Under the pieces are notes generated by a model that did not search any database, was not told the origin of the DNA, and saw only the letters and a program-made list of their open reading frames with translations. The position numbers and the translations under genes are program-made. DNA of 64,000 nucleotides from Chrysaora quinquecirrha. Its lineage: Eukaryota > Cnidaria > Scyphozoa > Semaeostomeae > Pelagiidae. The stretch is taken from positions 4,323,068 through 4,387,067 of the forward strand of contig JACTAT010000052.1 of NCBI GenBank assembly GCA_014526335.1, in the 5' to 3' direction. Of this stretch, positions 10,996-22,000 are shown in pieces (the stretch's first letter is position 1; the number at the start of each line of letters is the position of its first letter).

Positions 10996-13775
10996 TTTAC
11001 TAACAAACTAACAAACTAACTAACTAACTAACTAACTTGAAAATTAACTTATTAACCAAATAACCAACCAAATAATCAACTAAATAACTAATTACATAAC
11101 TAACTAATTTAACACGACAACCATAGGACTGAGCTAAAACTCCTTACTTTGTGAATCTCCGACGAAAATGTATGGAAAGTTTCACAGGTTTCTTGTTATA
11201 CGGTAGTCTTAAAACTTTAAGAAACTTGAAGTAATGGCCAATTTTTCAGTTTCATAATAATGAATAAGTGGTTGTTCTAACGATATGCACAAAATGTCAA
11301 ACACAAAATTGAATTCTGCCAAGAGAACCTTACCTCGTACTAACGTAAACAGCACCATTAGGGCCAATCCTTGTCTTAACATTCTGAGTGAGAGCTTTAT
11401 GTTGTTTGGTCTCTCTTGCATTCCATACAAATGTATCAGGAACCCAAATAAATTTAGTCGGATCAACATTATAGTTGAAAATTTTCCCATCTTTTGTGTT
11501 TAGTCTTTCATCGTGCCAAAATTGTCGTAGAAACACGTCACTTTTTAGAGTCTGAAAAGAGAGAGCAAAAGTCAGAAATAGTCTTTCTTATGAAGCATAA
11601 ATTAAGCAAAATTGCAAAATATTTGAAAAGTTTCGTGACTGTATAATACCAGCCAGCCATGACCCGATTTGGTTGGCCGTTAACAATTGAAAAAACGCGT
11701 TTAACCCCTGAGGATGAAGCAGTGCAAGTCCCAATAAACCTTTCTCCGTAGACGTGAATTTAAATCACCAGCTGAACTGACAAAGAACTACATAAAAAGA
11801 TAATTAAATGGATATTAAATTCTCGTAGTTACCAAAGATTTCTCGCTGATAGGGCCTAATGCTACCAAGGCAAGTTGAACTGTCACCACTGTAGGAGTAC
11901 CTAAAGTGTAGAACCAAAATAAAGTATGCATGAGAACTATTAAAAATATACAATATGTAGCTACAAATTATACAAGCATGGAGTTTGGTCAGTCAATAGT
12001 GGAAACGGTGAATTAAGCGCCAATCATTTGGTCAGTCAGTAGGTGAAATGGTGTATTTAGCGCCAGTCGATAGGATCTCAGTAATAGGTTGAGTAACTAA
12101 TCGAGACCTCGACCCTGCCCGTGACGCTATCGTAGCTGGGGCTTGAAAAACCCCGACTTCGCTGAGCTTCTGACACCACGAGTCAGCTGGATTAGGCTAC
12201 GACGCAACACTACTTTATTCTCATTACCTGAGTCCCAGTTATCGCTCATCAGAACGAGACTAACACGAAACAGAGATCGCCCAAACTAGGACTCTTAATA
12301 TTTGACTCACTATATAAGTCCCACAACTTCGCTCGATATTGCTGTTGCTGTTTTCTACAATCACTCGGTGTGGAAAATCAAAATGGAGTGACAAATAAAA
12401 ATAAAGGGAGCGTAAACTAGAGACTAGTGTCGTGAGTCTATCATAATATTACGAAACTTTCATTGGAGCGGCTGCATCAAAACGCTGATGCGGATTGAAA
12501 CGAGGCTCGTAGTTTGAGCGCCCAGCAGTTAAACTGAATAGCGACAACTACGACTCAGGTAATAAGTATAGAGCAACTTCAAAGATGGAGAATATCGCTG
12601 TTGGTGGTCTTAAGATTCACGCAGCTTCAGAAAAAGGTGAAATTCTAAGTTCTTACCATTCGTTGGTGGCAAGGTATACTTGTCATAGTTTTTTGTGAGA
12701 TTTTGGAGCTCTTGTCCAGAAGTTATTCCACCTTCGAAAATGGCGAATGTAAAAATGAATAGAATTGATAACAGCGTAGAATTTGAGGCTAATTTGAGAC
12801 GTCACGACGGGTTTTTTTTTTAAGAAAAATGTAGAACTGCACACTATCCTTATACTCCAATAGGTGTAGAAAGTAGAATTTACGAAGGACGACGTAAATA
12901 TAACTCAATGCACTCAAATAGGGGTTATGGGTCATGCACTCCAAGAGCGATTCTAGACCCATACCATTCAAAAATTTTCTTGGAGATCGCTCTGGTGGTC
13001 ATTTCGTGATTAGAATATGCTAAATCTATCTATAAGGCAAGGCCAGTTTGCCGACTAAAGCAAAAATATACCGTTGATTAATTGGTATAGGGCAACAAGT
13101 ACTTTAAAATAATGTGAATTATGTTTTATGCCAATTTCTGCAGTGCACTATAAATTTTTAGAACTGCACATTTTGTGTAGAACTGCACGTTAAAAAAAAC
13201 CCTCGTTCCACGATAAAGTTACGATTACGTAGCAATGGTTACGACAACGTATACTCTAAATATCCCCTAGGGAATACTCATTCCAACAAATCCTTAGACC
13301 AAACGATCAAACATTGTTTGTCAAACATTCATACTTACTTGTCAATTATATTTTGAACGGTTGGTCACATCGCAAAAACAGCCAGGCATTGTAGCTATAG
13401 AATTCGTTGCGCGGCATGATGTTCTCGAAAAGTTTGAAAACATGTTTCCTGCACGCAAGCAAAAATTGTTTGACCAGCACGTAAAGAAACGGTGAAACAT
13501 TTGGCTTCATAAACATATTTCAGATGTTTGACAAACAATGTTTGATCGCGTGCTCAGGGCCTAAACAATTAATACTTAGGAGTATGGCTTCAGTCGTCTT
13601 GTTGAATCTGCAGAACCAACTGTTATAGAAAACGACTAGAAACCATTTTCAAGCAGTATTCATGAACTCTACCCATAATTAAATGAAAATTAAGTTTTTT
13701 CTGTAATTAATGTTCTTTATTCCGAAGAAACTTACCTTTTGCAAATAAGAAAGCGAATGCCAGAATGTAAAACAT
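4224..13775 (-). CDS. Cys-loop ligand-gated ion channel subunit (anion-type), with duplicated exons 3-4; 3' end not found
   Basis: Exons on the minus strand: E1 13736-13775 (signal peptide MFYILAFAFLFAK), E2 12657-12731, E3 and E4 in two copies (11833-11900 with 11334-11551; 7453-7520 with 6954-7171), E5 5944-6026, E6 4889-5029, E7 4224-4558. All phases agree when one E3-E4 pair is used, giving about 320 residues through TM3. E4 carries the ligand-domain core (FLRQFWHDERL, WVPDTFVWNA, RIGPNGAVY). E5 carries the diagnostic Cys-loop, C-13 residues-C (CQMNLQLYPMDSQEC). E7 carries TM1 (YLPGGLLVALSWSTFFI), TM2 beginning PARVTLIVTNFLS, and TM3. The PAR at the start of TM2, without the Glu of cation channels, suggests a GABA-A/glycine-like anion pore (family knowledge). 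The M3-M4 loop and TM4 are not seen; the LINE starts within 10 bases of the E7 donor. Confidence 0.85.
5400..5930. repeat. Two degenerate copies of the ACGATCAAACATTGTT foldback repeat
   Basis: The stretch in intron 5 repeats the words gaccaaacgatcaaacattg, ggccacatcacaaaac and ttcaaaaacat, in two diverged successive blocks. It belongs to the family whose cleanest member is at 22823-23004; other members are near 13290-13560, 21930-22050, 37080-37262 and 44288-44535. Confidence 0.7.
6112..6730. repeat. (AACT)n tetranucleotide array, degenerate
   Basis: About 600 bases of AACT/TAAC units, with variants such as aattaac, aacaaac and aactagc, lie in the intron between receptor exons 4 and 5. The right-hand part is included in the tandem duplication and reappears at 10923-11110. 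Confidence 0.97.
7627..7850 (-). mobile_element. tRNA-derived SINE (family S1), unit A copy
   Basis: On the minus strand the head reads like a tRNA. It has a box A-like segment (TAGCCTAATCCAGCTGAC), the word ACTCGTGGTGTCAGAAGCTC shared by the family, and a degenerate box B (GGTTTTTCAAGCCCC). The tail contains GGTCGAGGTCTCGATTAG. Related copies are at 12007-12230, 43790-43925, 44640-44835 and 61215-61400. Confidence 0.75.
8012..8384. mobile_element. Short AT-rich element with GTTTTTTAA ends, replacing B-specific DNA
   Basis: The element begins gttttttaagaaaa and ends cacgttaaaaaaac, giving a short terminal inverted repeat (GTTTTTTAA / TTAAAAAAC). The word tagaactgcac recurs near both ends. 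A diverged relative sits at 12810-13200 in unit B with different flanks. No coding capacity is seen. Confidence 0.6.
8695..8765. repeat. (ATT)n microsatellite
   Basis: AT-rich trinucleotide run. The same run is longer in unit B (14346-14410), one of the clear length differences between the duplicates. Confidence 0.9.
9156..9447. mobile_element. MITE with GGCTAAAC...CGCGCG inverted ends, unit A copy
   Basis: The element runs from taaggcctggctaaact to agccatagctttag. The arms are inverted repeats (TAAAG..TGGCTAAAC..GAGAC..TGTCGCGCG), and subterminal words gtttagcca and ggtgtctcc recur inside. It has no transposase. Copies are at 14810-15103 (unit B) and 33657-33945 (opposite orientation). Confidence 0.8.
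10060..10370. repeat. Dispersed repeat with GTCGACTTGAGCGCTC words
   Basis: The segment holds agtcgtagtcgacttgagcg and ctgactagttgttg. It recurs at 15770-16140 with an extra internal 150 bases, and in diverged form at 43010-43490. It is non-coding and its class is unknown. Confidence 0.65.
12007..12230 (-). mobile_element. tRNA-derived SINE (family S1), unit B copy
   Basis: Apparently identical to the copy at 7627-7850 because it lies in the identical part of the duplication. Confidence 0.75.
12810..13200. mobile_element. Short element with GTTTTTTAA ends, unit B relative
   Basis: It shares its start, its end and the tagaactgcac words with 8012-8384 but is visibly more diverged than the rest of the duplication. 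Its flanks differ (gacgtcacgacgg on the left, ccctcgttccacg on the right). It lies in the intron between receptor E1 and E2. Confidence 0.6.
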
Positions 13776-14809
13776 GAGCCTGTAAAGAAAATTCGAGATT
13801 ACAAATTTGCTGACCTTCGACGAAAAAACTATAATTTTTGACACGAGTGCTGGAAAAATCTCTATGACGACAAATAAAAACACAAAAACTAAAACCAGAG
13901 AACATTAACACTTGAATTGAATAGTCTTGAATTAAAATACTGCACTTGCTTATGATAAATTCAAATGTTAACCAAAGTAGTAAAGATTGCAATAAACTTA
14001 ACACCGAAACAAATTAATTTCATCTGTTATACCGATCCAGAATCTCGAAGAGAACTAGTCGATTTGCTATAGTTATCAGTTATAAAAATAATTCGATCGC
14101 ATTAAAAATTTAGAACGAAAGGGAGTTCTGGACTGGTAACAGAAGAAATTAATTTGTTTCAGCGTTAAATTTATTGCAATCTTTACTTTACGCACTATTG
14201 CACAGTTTGAGCAGAGGTTCACAACGGAAACAAAAATTGCACCGTGGTTTTTTTTTATCAGTACTCCCTTTGAAATTAAGATAAAAAAACATGAATCGGA
14301 AAATATTGCTGCAGTTGACTGTGGTAGTCATTCGTATTTGAATAAATATTATTATTATTATTATTATTATTATTATCATATTATCATTATAATATTATTA
14401 TTTAAATATTATTTTAATTTTAGTTGGGAATAATTAACTCCCCGCAAAAGTCGCAAATTCGCTCTGGATTTCTAGCTCCTATGAAGGGGTAGACGTCTAT
14501 TTCTAAATTTTTAGATTTCTCGATTTCTAGCCCCTTATACTGTAAAGGCACTTATTATACAGCAGCAGTAAAGTAAAAATAAATTACAACAATAGGATGT
14601 CAAATTTTTTAATTTAGATATTAGGAACGTTACTCATTTATAGGTACCGGGTTGAGCTTTTCGCGAAATTGGTGAAAAGTTGCATATACCTTAATCATTT
14701 CGTTTGCATCAGGAAACATTGGAATAAAGAGGGGTTAATGTTTTTCAAGTTCAGGCACCACGCCCCTAACCAAAATTTGGTCAATTGACCCCCCAAGACG
14801 TCAGGTAAT

Positions 14810-15103
14810 AATAAGGCCTGGCTAAACTGGGGGGCGCGCGACATTGATGCCCCCTCGGTGTCTCCCAGTTTAGCCACCTCGGTGTCTCCAAGTTTAGCCA
14901 ACTCGGAAACTTTGTAGCGCGCGAAAAAATTTTTAGCAAAAGTTTGTGGGAGACAGCAGAAACATTTCTTGTCTCTGCGACATGCAAATGACTCGGGGGA
15001 CATGCTGCTCGCTTGTCACTCGCATGTTAACATAATAAGCCTGGAAGACACGCCGAATACAGTTTCGCGCGCGACATGTCTCCTGGTTTAGCCATAGCTT
15101 TAG
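14810..15103. mobile_element. MITE with GGCTAAAC...CGCGCG inverted ends, unit B copy
   Basis: Copy of the element at 9156-9447 carried by the duplication, with a few substitutions (acaacag to acagcag, aaacctgg to aagcctgg). Confidence 0.8.
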
Positions 15104-16806
15104 TATGTTGGCCGCACGGACATAAAACGTTGAATTGTGGTCCTTAAATTTCAACTTAATTGCGGAAGGATTGGTAAAATTTTCTTGGGAAAAATGGCCC
15201 GTCCCCGTGGGATAATAGGCTCAGATAAACCCCGAGCTGATCAATAACATTGAAGTCTTTAAACAAAAGCAAAAGACTCTTATGTGCGGTACAGGTTTTT
15301 CTGTATTGCCGACTCACAAAACTAAAACACTCAAGCTTTATTGTACGAATACACAAAAGACCCTGTACGGATAGATGTCCAGTTCTATTTACACAGGCGA
15401 AACCGAACTTTCAATTTTGCCACTAGCTTCTATTACGAATTATTTGCTTATTTGCCAGCAAATGAAAGATTTTGATAGCAACCTGGATTGACTGAATTGA
15501 GAGTAATTGAAAAAGAGAGCTTTTCAGTATGAATTGTCTGGCAAGTCACTCTCTTTCAAGTTCGGAATTTTCGAATGTATAAAAAATTGAATTTTCGGCA
15601 AAACTCTATATTTTCCGTAGGTCAATATTTTTTAATCAATATTTCGTACCGACTACTGACTCAAAAGAGATTGCACATGAAGCTGCAAATTGCAAACTAT
15701 CGACTTAAGGCCTAGATGTTGTAAGGCACGCCAACGCCAAGGGTTTTTAACAGGGTCAACGTAGAGCCTAAGGCCGGGAGCCTAAAGTCAGGCCTATTTG
15801 TAGAATGCGCACGGTCAGAGCTAGTTGCCGACTACTGATCGGCGATTTTTGGGGACTAATCATCGACACTGCCCTGTCGACATAGCCGCTCTGGCAGCGA
15901 GTTGGCAGCAAGTTCCTTTCTTACGGCATCTTTCCAGAAAGTTGGGGATGTTTTACTTCTGCGATTAGTAAGCAACTCGTTTCCCGTCAGTCGTAGTCGA
16001 CTTGAGCGCTCTAGCGACCGCGATCATCTATATCCTAGAAATTCTGACTAGTTGTTGACATGTCGACATAAATTAGCACAACTAGTTGGCGTAAGCTCTG
16101 TAATATCGTAGGTCGACATGAGCTACGATAAAGAGCAAAATACATGGGCAAGATACATGAGCAAGATTTTCTTGGAAATTTTTCAAAAACTACTCCTACT
16201 TAACATCGAAATAGTCCAGTAATTTTAACTCGAAAAAGGTCTGACCCGGAACAAATTCGCACAAAAGAAAACTCGGCGGTTTTAGACTCCAAATTTATCA
16301 GTAAATGACATACTAAAAGTCCCCAAAAGTCCCACTACGGGAACACCCTAAAAAATGGGGTTAAGTTGGAGGTGGTAAATGTCGAATTTCAGACAGCATG
16401 GAAACGAGGCTAATCAAGACCTCTTTCATTTTGCGAGTCTTCCCAAGCTGGAATCAACTTCATATCTTGTAAAAATATGGATTTGTGTTAAAAAGCAATA
16501 AATTACAAATAATAAGCTAAAATATATATATTAAATTGCACTAAACTGCTCAGAAGATTAAAAAGTTGTGTGGAGTTTTTTGTCTTCTTCGCACCTCAAA
16601 ACATCATGAATTGGTGTTGAACCACCCATTTAGAATTCATTCTCGTTTCTGGATTTGTTTCGTGTAAACTATCTTATGTAATTAAAATATATATTTATAT
16701 TTTATATATTTACAATATTTTCAACTTGTGTACAAAAGAGTTCATGGGAGAAAAATAAAACAGTGCGAAAACATTTTTCTGAACTCTACACATTCCCCAG
16801 AAATCG

Positions 16807-18165
16807 ATGCTTGCTGATTCTTTATGGGCAAAGCTCTCGTCTGCTGCAAAGACTGGTCCGGCAGGCAGCGTGGATTATGTGCTAGACGGGGGTGCGCTTC
16901 TTCACCGGGTGCCTTGGCCACGACAAGCTACTTACGAAGAAATCTGTAGTCTCTACTGTCAGTATGTTCAGAGAAAATACAGTAATAAGGCTACTGTTTG
17001 TTTTCGATGGGTACAACAACAATCCCTCTACAAAAAGCATGACACATCTCATTCGCTCAGCAGGGAAAACCAGCGCAACCATCACCTTTCAGGATTGAAT
17101 GAAAGTAACCATGAAGAAAGATGCTTTCCTTTCAAATACCAATAATAAGAAGCCATTCCTTGATATGCTACAAAAGAAGCGATTCCTTGATATCCTTGAT
17201 ATGCCACTTAACTGAAGCTGTTTGTCACACCATACAAGCCGAAGGCGACGCTGACGTTTTTATCGTTAAGACAGCAGTCGAGTCTGAAGCAGGAGGGCTA
17301 ACTGTTCTGGTTGGAGATGATACAGACCTGATAATCCTTCTCTGCCACCATATGCCAGCAGATGGATTCGACCTGTATTTTCGACCGGAACCAAAGCCTA
17401 ACAGCAAAGAAAATAGGGTTTGGAATATGCGGAAGGTGGTGGTAGAGTTAGGCATGAATCTTTGTCAACATATTTTATTTCTACACGCAGTACTGGGCTG
17501 TGAGACAACATCTCCCCCTTCGGAATCGGCAAATCTGTCTCCATCAAGAAATTCAAGGATGCTGAATTCCAAGACCAAGCCAAAGCATTCGATGCTACAA
17601 CAGCAAGTGCAGACTAAATACAGCGAGCAGGGGAGAATGCACTGTTAATGTTATACGGTGGCCGTAAAGGGGAAAGCCTCGACGCCTTACGCTACCGGCG
17701 ATATTACGAGAAGGTGGCCACAAATGGTCGTCAGACACCAAAACCTCCCTCCCTCTTCAGCGGCAGCCAAGTACCATAGCCTGCGGGTATTTACAGGTAA
17801 AACCAGGGAGATTAAGTAGGGAGAGGAAACGCGCATTGGTGCGTGCGAGCAATCTGTGATGCAGCCTCTCTTTCATGTTCTGCCATTGTTCAATGCCTGG
17901 ACCCCGGACAAGCTTGTGGCAGTGCAAGGATGCAGGATTGATGCTTGAAGACTATGGATGGAAGGTTGTCGGCAATCAAGTGCTACCATTAACTATAGAT
18001 CTGCCAGCCGCCCCACAAGCTTTTCTCAAAATGATCAGATGCAATTGTACGACCGACTGTGCCACCAGAAGCTGCAGCTGTCAGGAGCACGGGCTGGAAT
18101 GTGGCCAATGCCACGGTACTGCATGTACCAACAGCAACATTATCGATGACAGTGATGACGACAAA
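16807..18165 (+). pseudogene. Broken intronless gene of a multicopy family (GDDTD block, Cys-rich C-terminus)
   Basis: Homologous-looking blocks lie in successive frames. 16807-16970 has VDYVLDGGALLHRVPW and YVQRKYSN. The next frame carries FVFDGYNNNPSTKSMTHL (about 16995-17060). 17220-17510 has IQAEGDADVFIVKTAVES, VLVGDDTDLIILLCHHM and FRPEPKPNSKENRVWNM. 17640-17720 has LYGGRKGESLDALRYRRY. 17875-18165 ends in a Cys-rich segment (IRCNCTTDCATRSCSC, CGQCHGTACTN). At least three frameshifts and internal stops break it. I recall such genes as a repeated family in cnidarian and other invertebrate genomes. The acidic GDAD and GDDTD motifs resemble PIN/FEN-like nuclease sites, which is inference. 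No introns, consistent with a mobile or retrocopied origin. Confidence 0.65.
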
Positions 18166-18399
18166 GATTACCCCCACGCATTGACACTACTAAAACTTTT
18201 CTTGTTCAGAAAACATTTGAAATTGTTATTTTCACTCATTATTAAAAGAGCACATTTTTTCAACCAAAATATTCTTATTTCCCAGCCAGGGACGTCATGG
18301 GACCTCAATTTTAGACTGCCACATATAAAAAATATTCAGAAAGCAAATTACACACTAAAAAATTTCCAAAAATGACTAAACATTGCAAAATCGTTGAAA

Positions 18400-18800
18400 A
18401 ATCCAGCGGTTTTGGTCTGACAGAGGGGTGTGCCCACCTTTATTAATTACCATTTTGAGACATTTTCCACCCACCCCGACTATTCCGACCCCCTATTATG
18501 CACCCAAGAGTGCTAGAGGCCTTGTTTCGATCAGGAAAGGTCGGAGAGAAGCAATTTCGACATCAGCCTCGTTTTCATGCAGTGGCACAGCACCTTTTCC
18601 TTGTTTTCATAAATTTCGATATGTTCCCACGCCATAATTTTTGGGGACTTTTAGTATGTTTATCAAGAAGATTATTCTGAAAGATTTTCCAAGAGAAAGC
18701 TTTTGTGCGAATTTGTTCCGGGTCGAAACCTATAATTACTGGACTAAAAAGATTAGAAATTTCCGCCAAAGCTCATTTTCTTTCGAAACTCGAACTTTCT
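18400..18800. repeat. Inverted relative of the repeat ending units A and B
   Basis: The words ggggacttttagtatg and gtgcgaatttgttccgggtc are reverse complements of catactaaaagtcccc and gacccggaacaaattcgcac near 16210-16340 (and 10380-10480). Open frames here are by-products of the repeat. Confidence 0.65.
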
Positions 18801-19001
18801 TCTGGGTGATAGCCCTGAAAACCGAGTAATCGAGAGCCACGATAATTCCAACATTCGTTAATTCGAACTATTTTTTTTCACCATTCAAACGTAAGATTTA
18901 TTGGCAGTGCAGCTACTTTATTTTTAACGCTGATAATATAAGATCATAAGAAATCATAAGAATAGTAATAAGATCATAAGAATTAAAAAAGACATACTCA
19001 C

Positions 19002-22000
19002 ATGTTGGCGCTTGACAAGCTAAAACTCTGCATACTGTCTTGGTTGGTGGCGTATTTATATCTGAATGCAAATGAAACAATTTAATAAAATCTGTGGCAA
19101 ACTGTGTATAGTTTACAATACGCTTCAATGCATCTGAATATGCATTGCGCTAATTGAAAATCTAAGCTTTTCAAGCGATGTTTTAACAACGGAAACAAAG
19201 CAAATAATCCTGTTTTTAGATACAGTTATGATCTTCTATGTAAAATTAACGTAGGAATGAATACAAGATGAGAAAGTTCCCGACCCTTTGCACGACTTCT
19301 ATTGAAGTTTCAATATAAAGACATAGCTACCTGAAGTTTTGATATTCACTTTCTATGAAGATATAGGCAAAACACTGTACCGCCCGCAGGTCATTGACGT
19401 AAGTGTTTCAATAGCTAATGAATGCAAACCAAACAGAATAGGGTTTATTAAGGATTTATTTTTACCACACCCAAAAAGTCTCGAGACGACCCGTAATGCA
19501 TGTTTCTGGTTAATAGGGCTTCTGCAGCATAGCGGAAGAAATTTAGCAAATTTTATACCGTTTACAAAGCTTACAAGTCTAGCTTTAATGTGAAGGGGCA
19601 ATTTTCTATTACAAAAAATGCAATGCTCCATATTTAAGACAAGCAAGGGCAAGGGACCTGTAACCCCAAGCAAGGTCAAGGCCCCTATTCCCAATGCAAA
19701 TGCTCCCAATTCCCAAACAAACAGCTCTTCTTTTGATGGTTTCAAATGACCTGAGAAAACAATAGATTATGTCCTGTGAGAAGTTTTGTGATAGTCACTG
19801 ATGCTTTGGGCGATGGCGGTTTTGTGACGTTGCCGGGGAGGGTACTTCACCCTGAAATGTACAGGGTTGTGCACCCGAGTTTTTACAAACCAACTCAACT
19901 TTAAGGTATTGTTTTATACATTCAGCCACCCAGTTTTATGATTTTTGTATGAATTTATGTACCAAATGTCAAGGAAATTTGATTCTATACCCACTTTTAA
20001 GGTACTTTAGGCACAAATCGGACCCAGTTGTAAGGAATTTTCAAAGAAAAACCCACCCATATGAGGGGCACATACCTGTCAGCCTAATAGTTTTCATTTT
20101 CAGTAACTTGCTTGTTGATTTTACGTGTGAACACATGAATAACATAAAGATCTCTGGTAGATAAGCAGTGTAAACGATAAGAAAATCGATTAAATCCACT
20201 CGACGAAAAAGCGTAGCTATTCGAGACAAAGCCTTATTTCTCATTCACTGCGCGTACTACAAAACAAAACAGCTACAAAGCTAAACCACCACAACTGCGG
20301 TGAAAACTATCTTAAGTCAGGGAAATCAGGAATTAACAGCGAAACAACTTTGATTACATTTGTTACGATATGGTCATTAAGACTAAGTAAGCTGAGAAAG
20401 AAGGATGAAACTGAAATATGGATAATGGGGAGGTGAGGGGTATATCACTCTACACAGTAAATCTCTATCACTATTGACGATAAAACTCTCTCAAAAGTCT
20501 TTTTTGGCTCTTTTCTTGCCTTTCTATGTAATTAATTTACTGTATAAAGAAAGCTATCTCAACCAAAATCTTTAACAAAATCTCAGCCCTAGGGCATGAG
20601 ATTCATCAGAGCATGAGATCCTTTCTCAATGTTCACCATAAACGGTCAAACTTATTTAACGTGTAAAACTTTAGAATTCACAAAAACCAATGACCAAATG
20701 ACCTACGTTTTGCACAGTGTATTTCCAAGGAATTTTGAACTTTTTGCAATCCTCAACGAAATTATGACAGAATATTAATCAAGTGAAGAGGATAGAACTA
20801 CTCACCGTTTCTAGTTGGTTTCTTGGACAGCTTCGCTTCTTTAATAACTGCGAAGATTTCCTCTAAATCACAACAAAAAACAACGTCAAAATTAAAATAT
20901 ATAAGATATAACCGATATAACCGGGTGATAGCTTTCTACTCTGTAGCATGTTATGGCCGATGGAAAAATGTCATCATCGGTTATAAAACAAAGGGATAGA
21001 TCCCCAACGGTCAAATGAACATCAGGTTATAGCTTGCTGAATAAAAAGTGTACTTCATGCAACTTTTCCCTTGCCAAAATACTTTTTGTGTTCTTTTGCT
21101 TTGTATTAGCAGTAGCAGTATTTTGGAGAATTCAGTGGCCACTGGATGGTTCATAGACTGAGAAATATTAGTAGCTATATACCACAATTCCAGTTGTTTC
21201 ATAGCAATTCTAATCTTTACCTTTAAAGATTTTTGTGCCTGTTTTTGGACCAGAAAACGAAAACCATAGAAAAAGTAGAAAACAAATAAAAATCATGAAA
21301 ACTTGCAAATGCAAATAAACATAAATCTATGTATGATAATGGGCGGTGTAAACATGTAAACATCTCAAGCAAGAATTCGTTGACTTCAGTTGCATATTTA
21401 CTCCGATAGCCAGAAAATCAATATTCATTGCTTGGAAGCTTTCTTGAAAAATTGCTGATCAAAAAAACCGCATTTGAGAAAGGTTTCGCAACCTTAGCAA
21501 ACAGGTAAGCATACAATCATGGGAAAAATAGGTTGAGACAAATTCTCAGTGATATTGATTTGGGGTCTATTTCTTTGCCCCCCTCCCCAATTCAATGTTG
21601 ATCACTCTCTGAGGATTTCATTACACCTTATCGCCCGCATGATGGATCGGCCACTGCTGATTTGGATGAAACAAAATACACAAATTTTGGCAGAGAGGCT
21701 ATGTGGAGCAATAAGGGATCTGAACATACTTCTTTTAGAATTGTCATGATCATGTAGATTTGCAATCTTGAGAAAAATTCTGCATAGGTTTTTTGCAAAG
21801 TTATAAGCTGGTTATTTTGATATTCTAATACTGTATAATGCCAAAATCAGAAACAAACTTGAACATGAGTGCTCTACCATGAGTGCTCTATCACTAGCGT
21901 AGCGTGCGTTGTCTAACTCTAATAACCCTGAAGCAGTGCACCAAAGTTATGTCAAGCAGCAATGTTTGTGACGTCACCAAACATTCAAACATATGCTTGA

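Larger units (their letters stand above)
10925..16760. repeat. Tandem duplication, unit B
   Basis: Direct copy of unit A, which it abuts. It contains receptor exons 4b (11334-11551), 3b (11833-11900), E2 (12657-12731) and E1 (13736-13775). B-only sequence is 12392-14035, plus insertions near 15702-15760 and 16057-16200. The unit ends near aaacagtgcgaaaaca at about 16765, matching the end of unit A near 10915. Confidence 0.95.
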
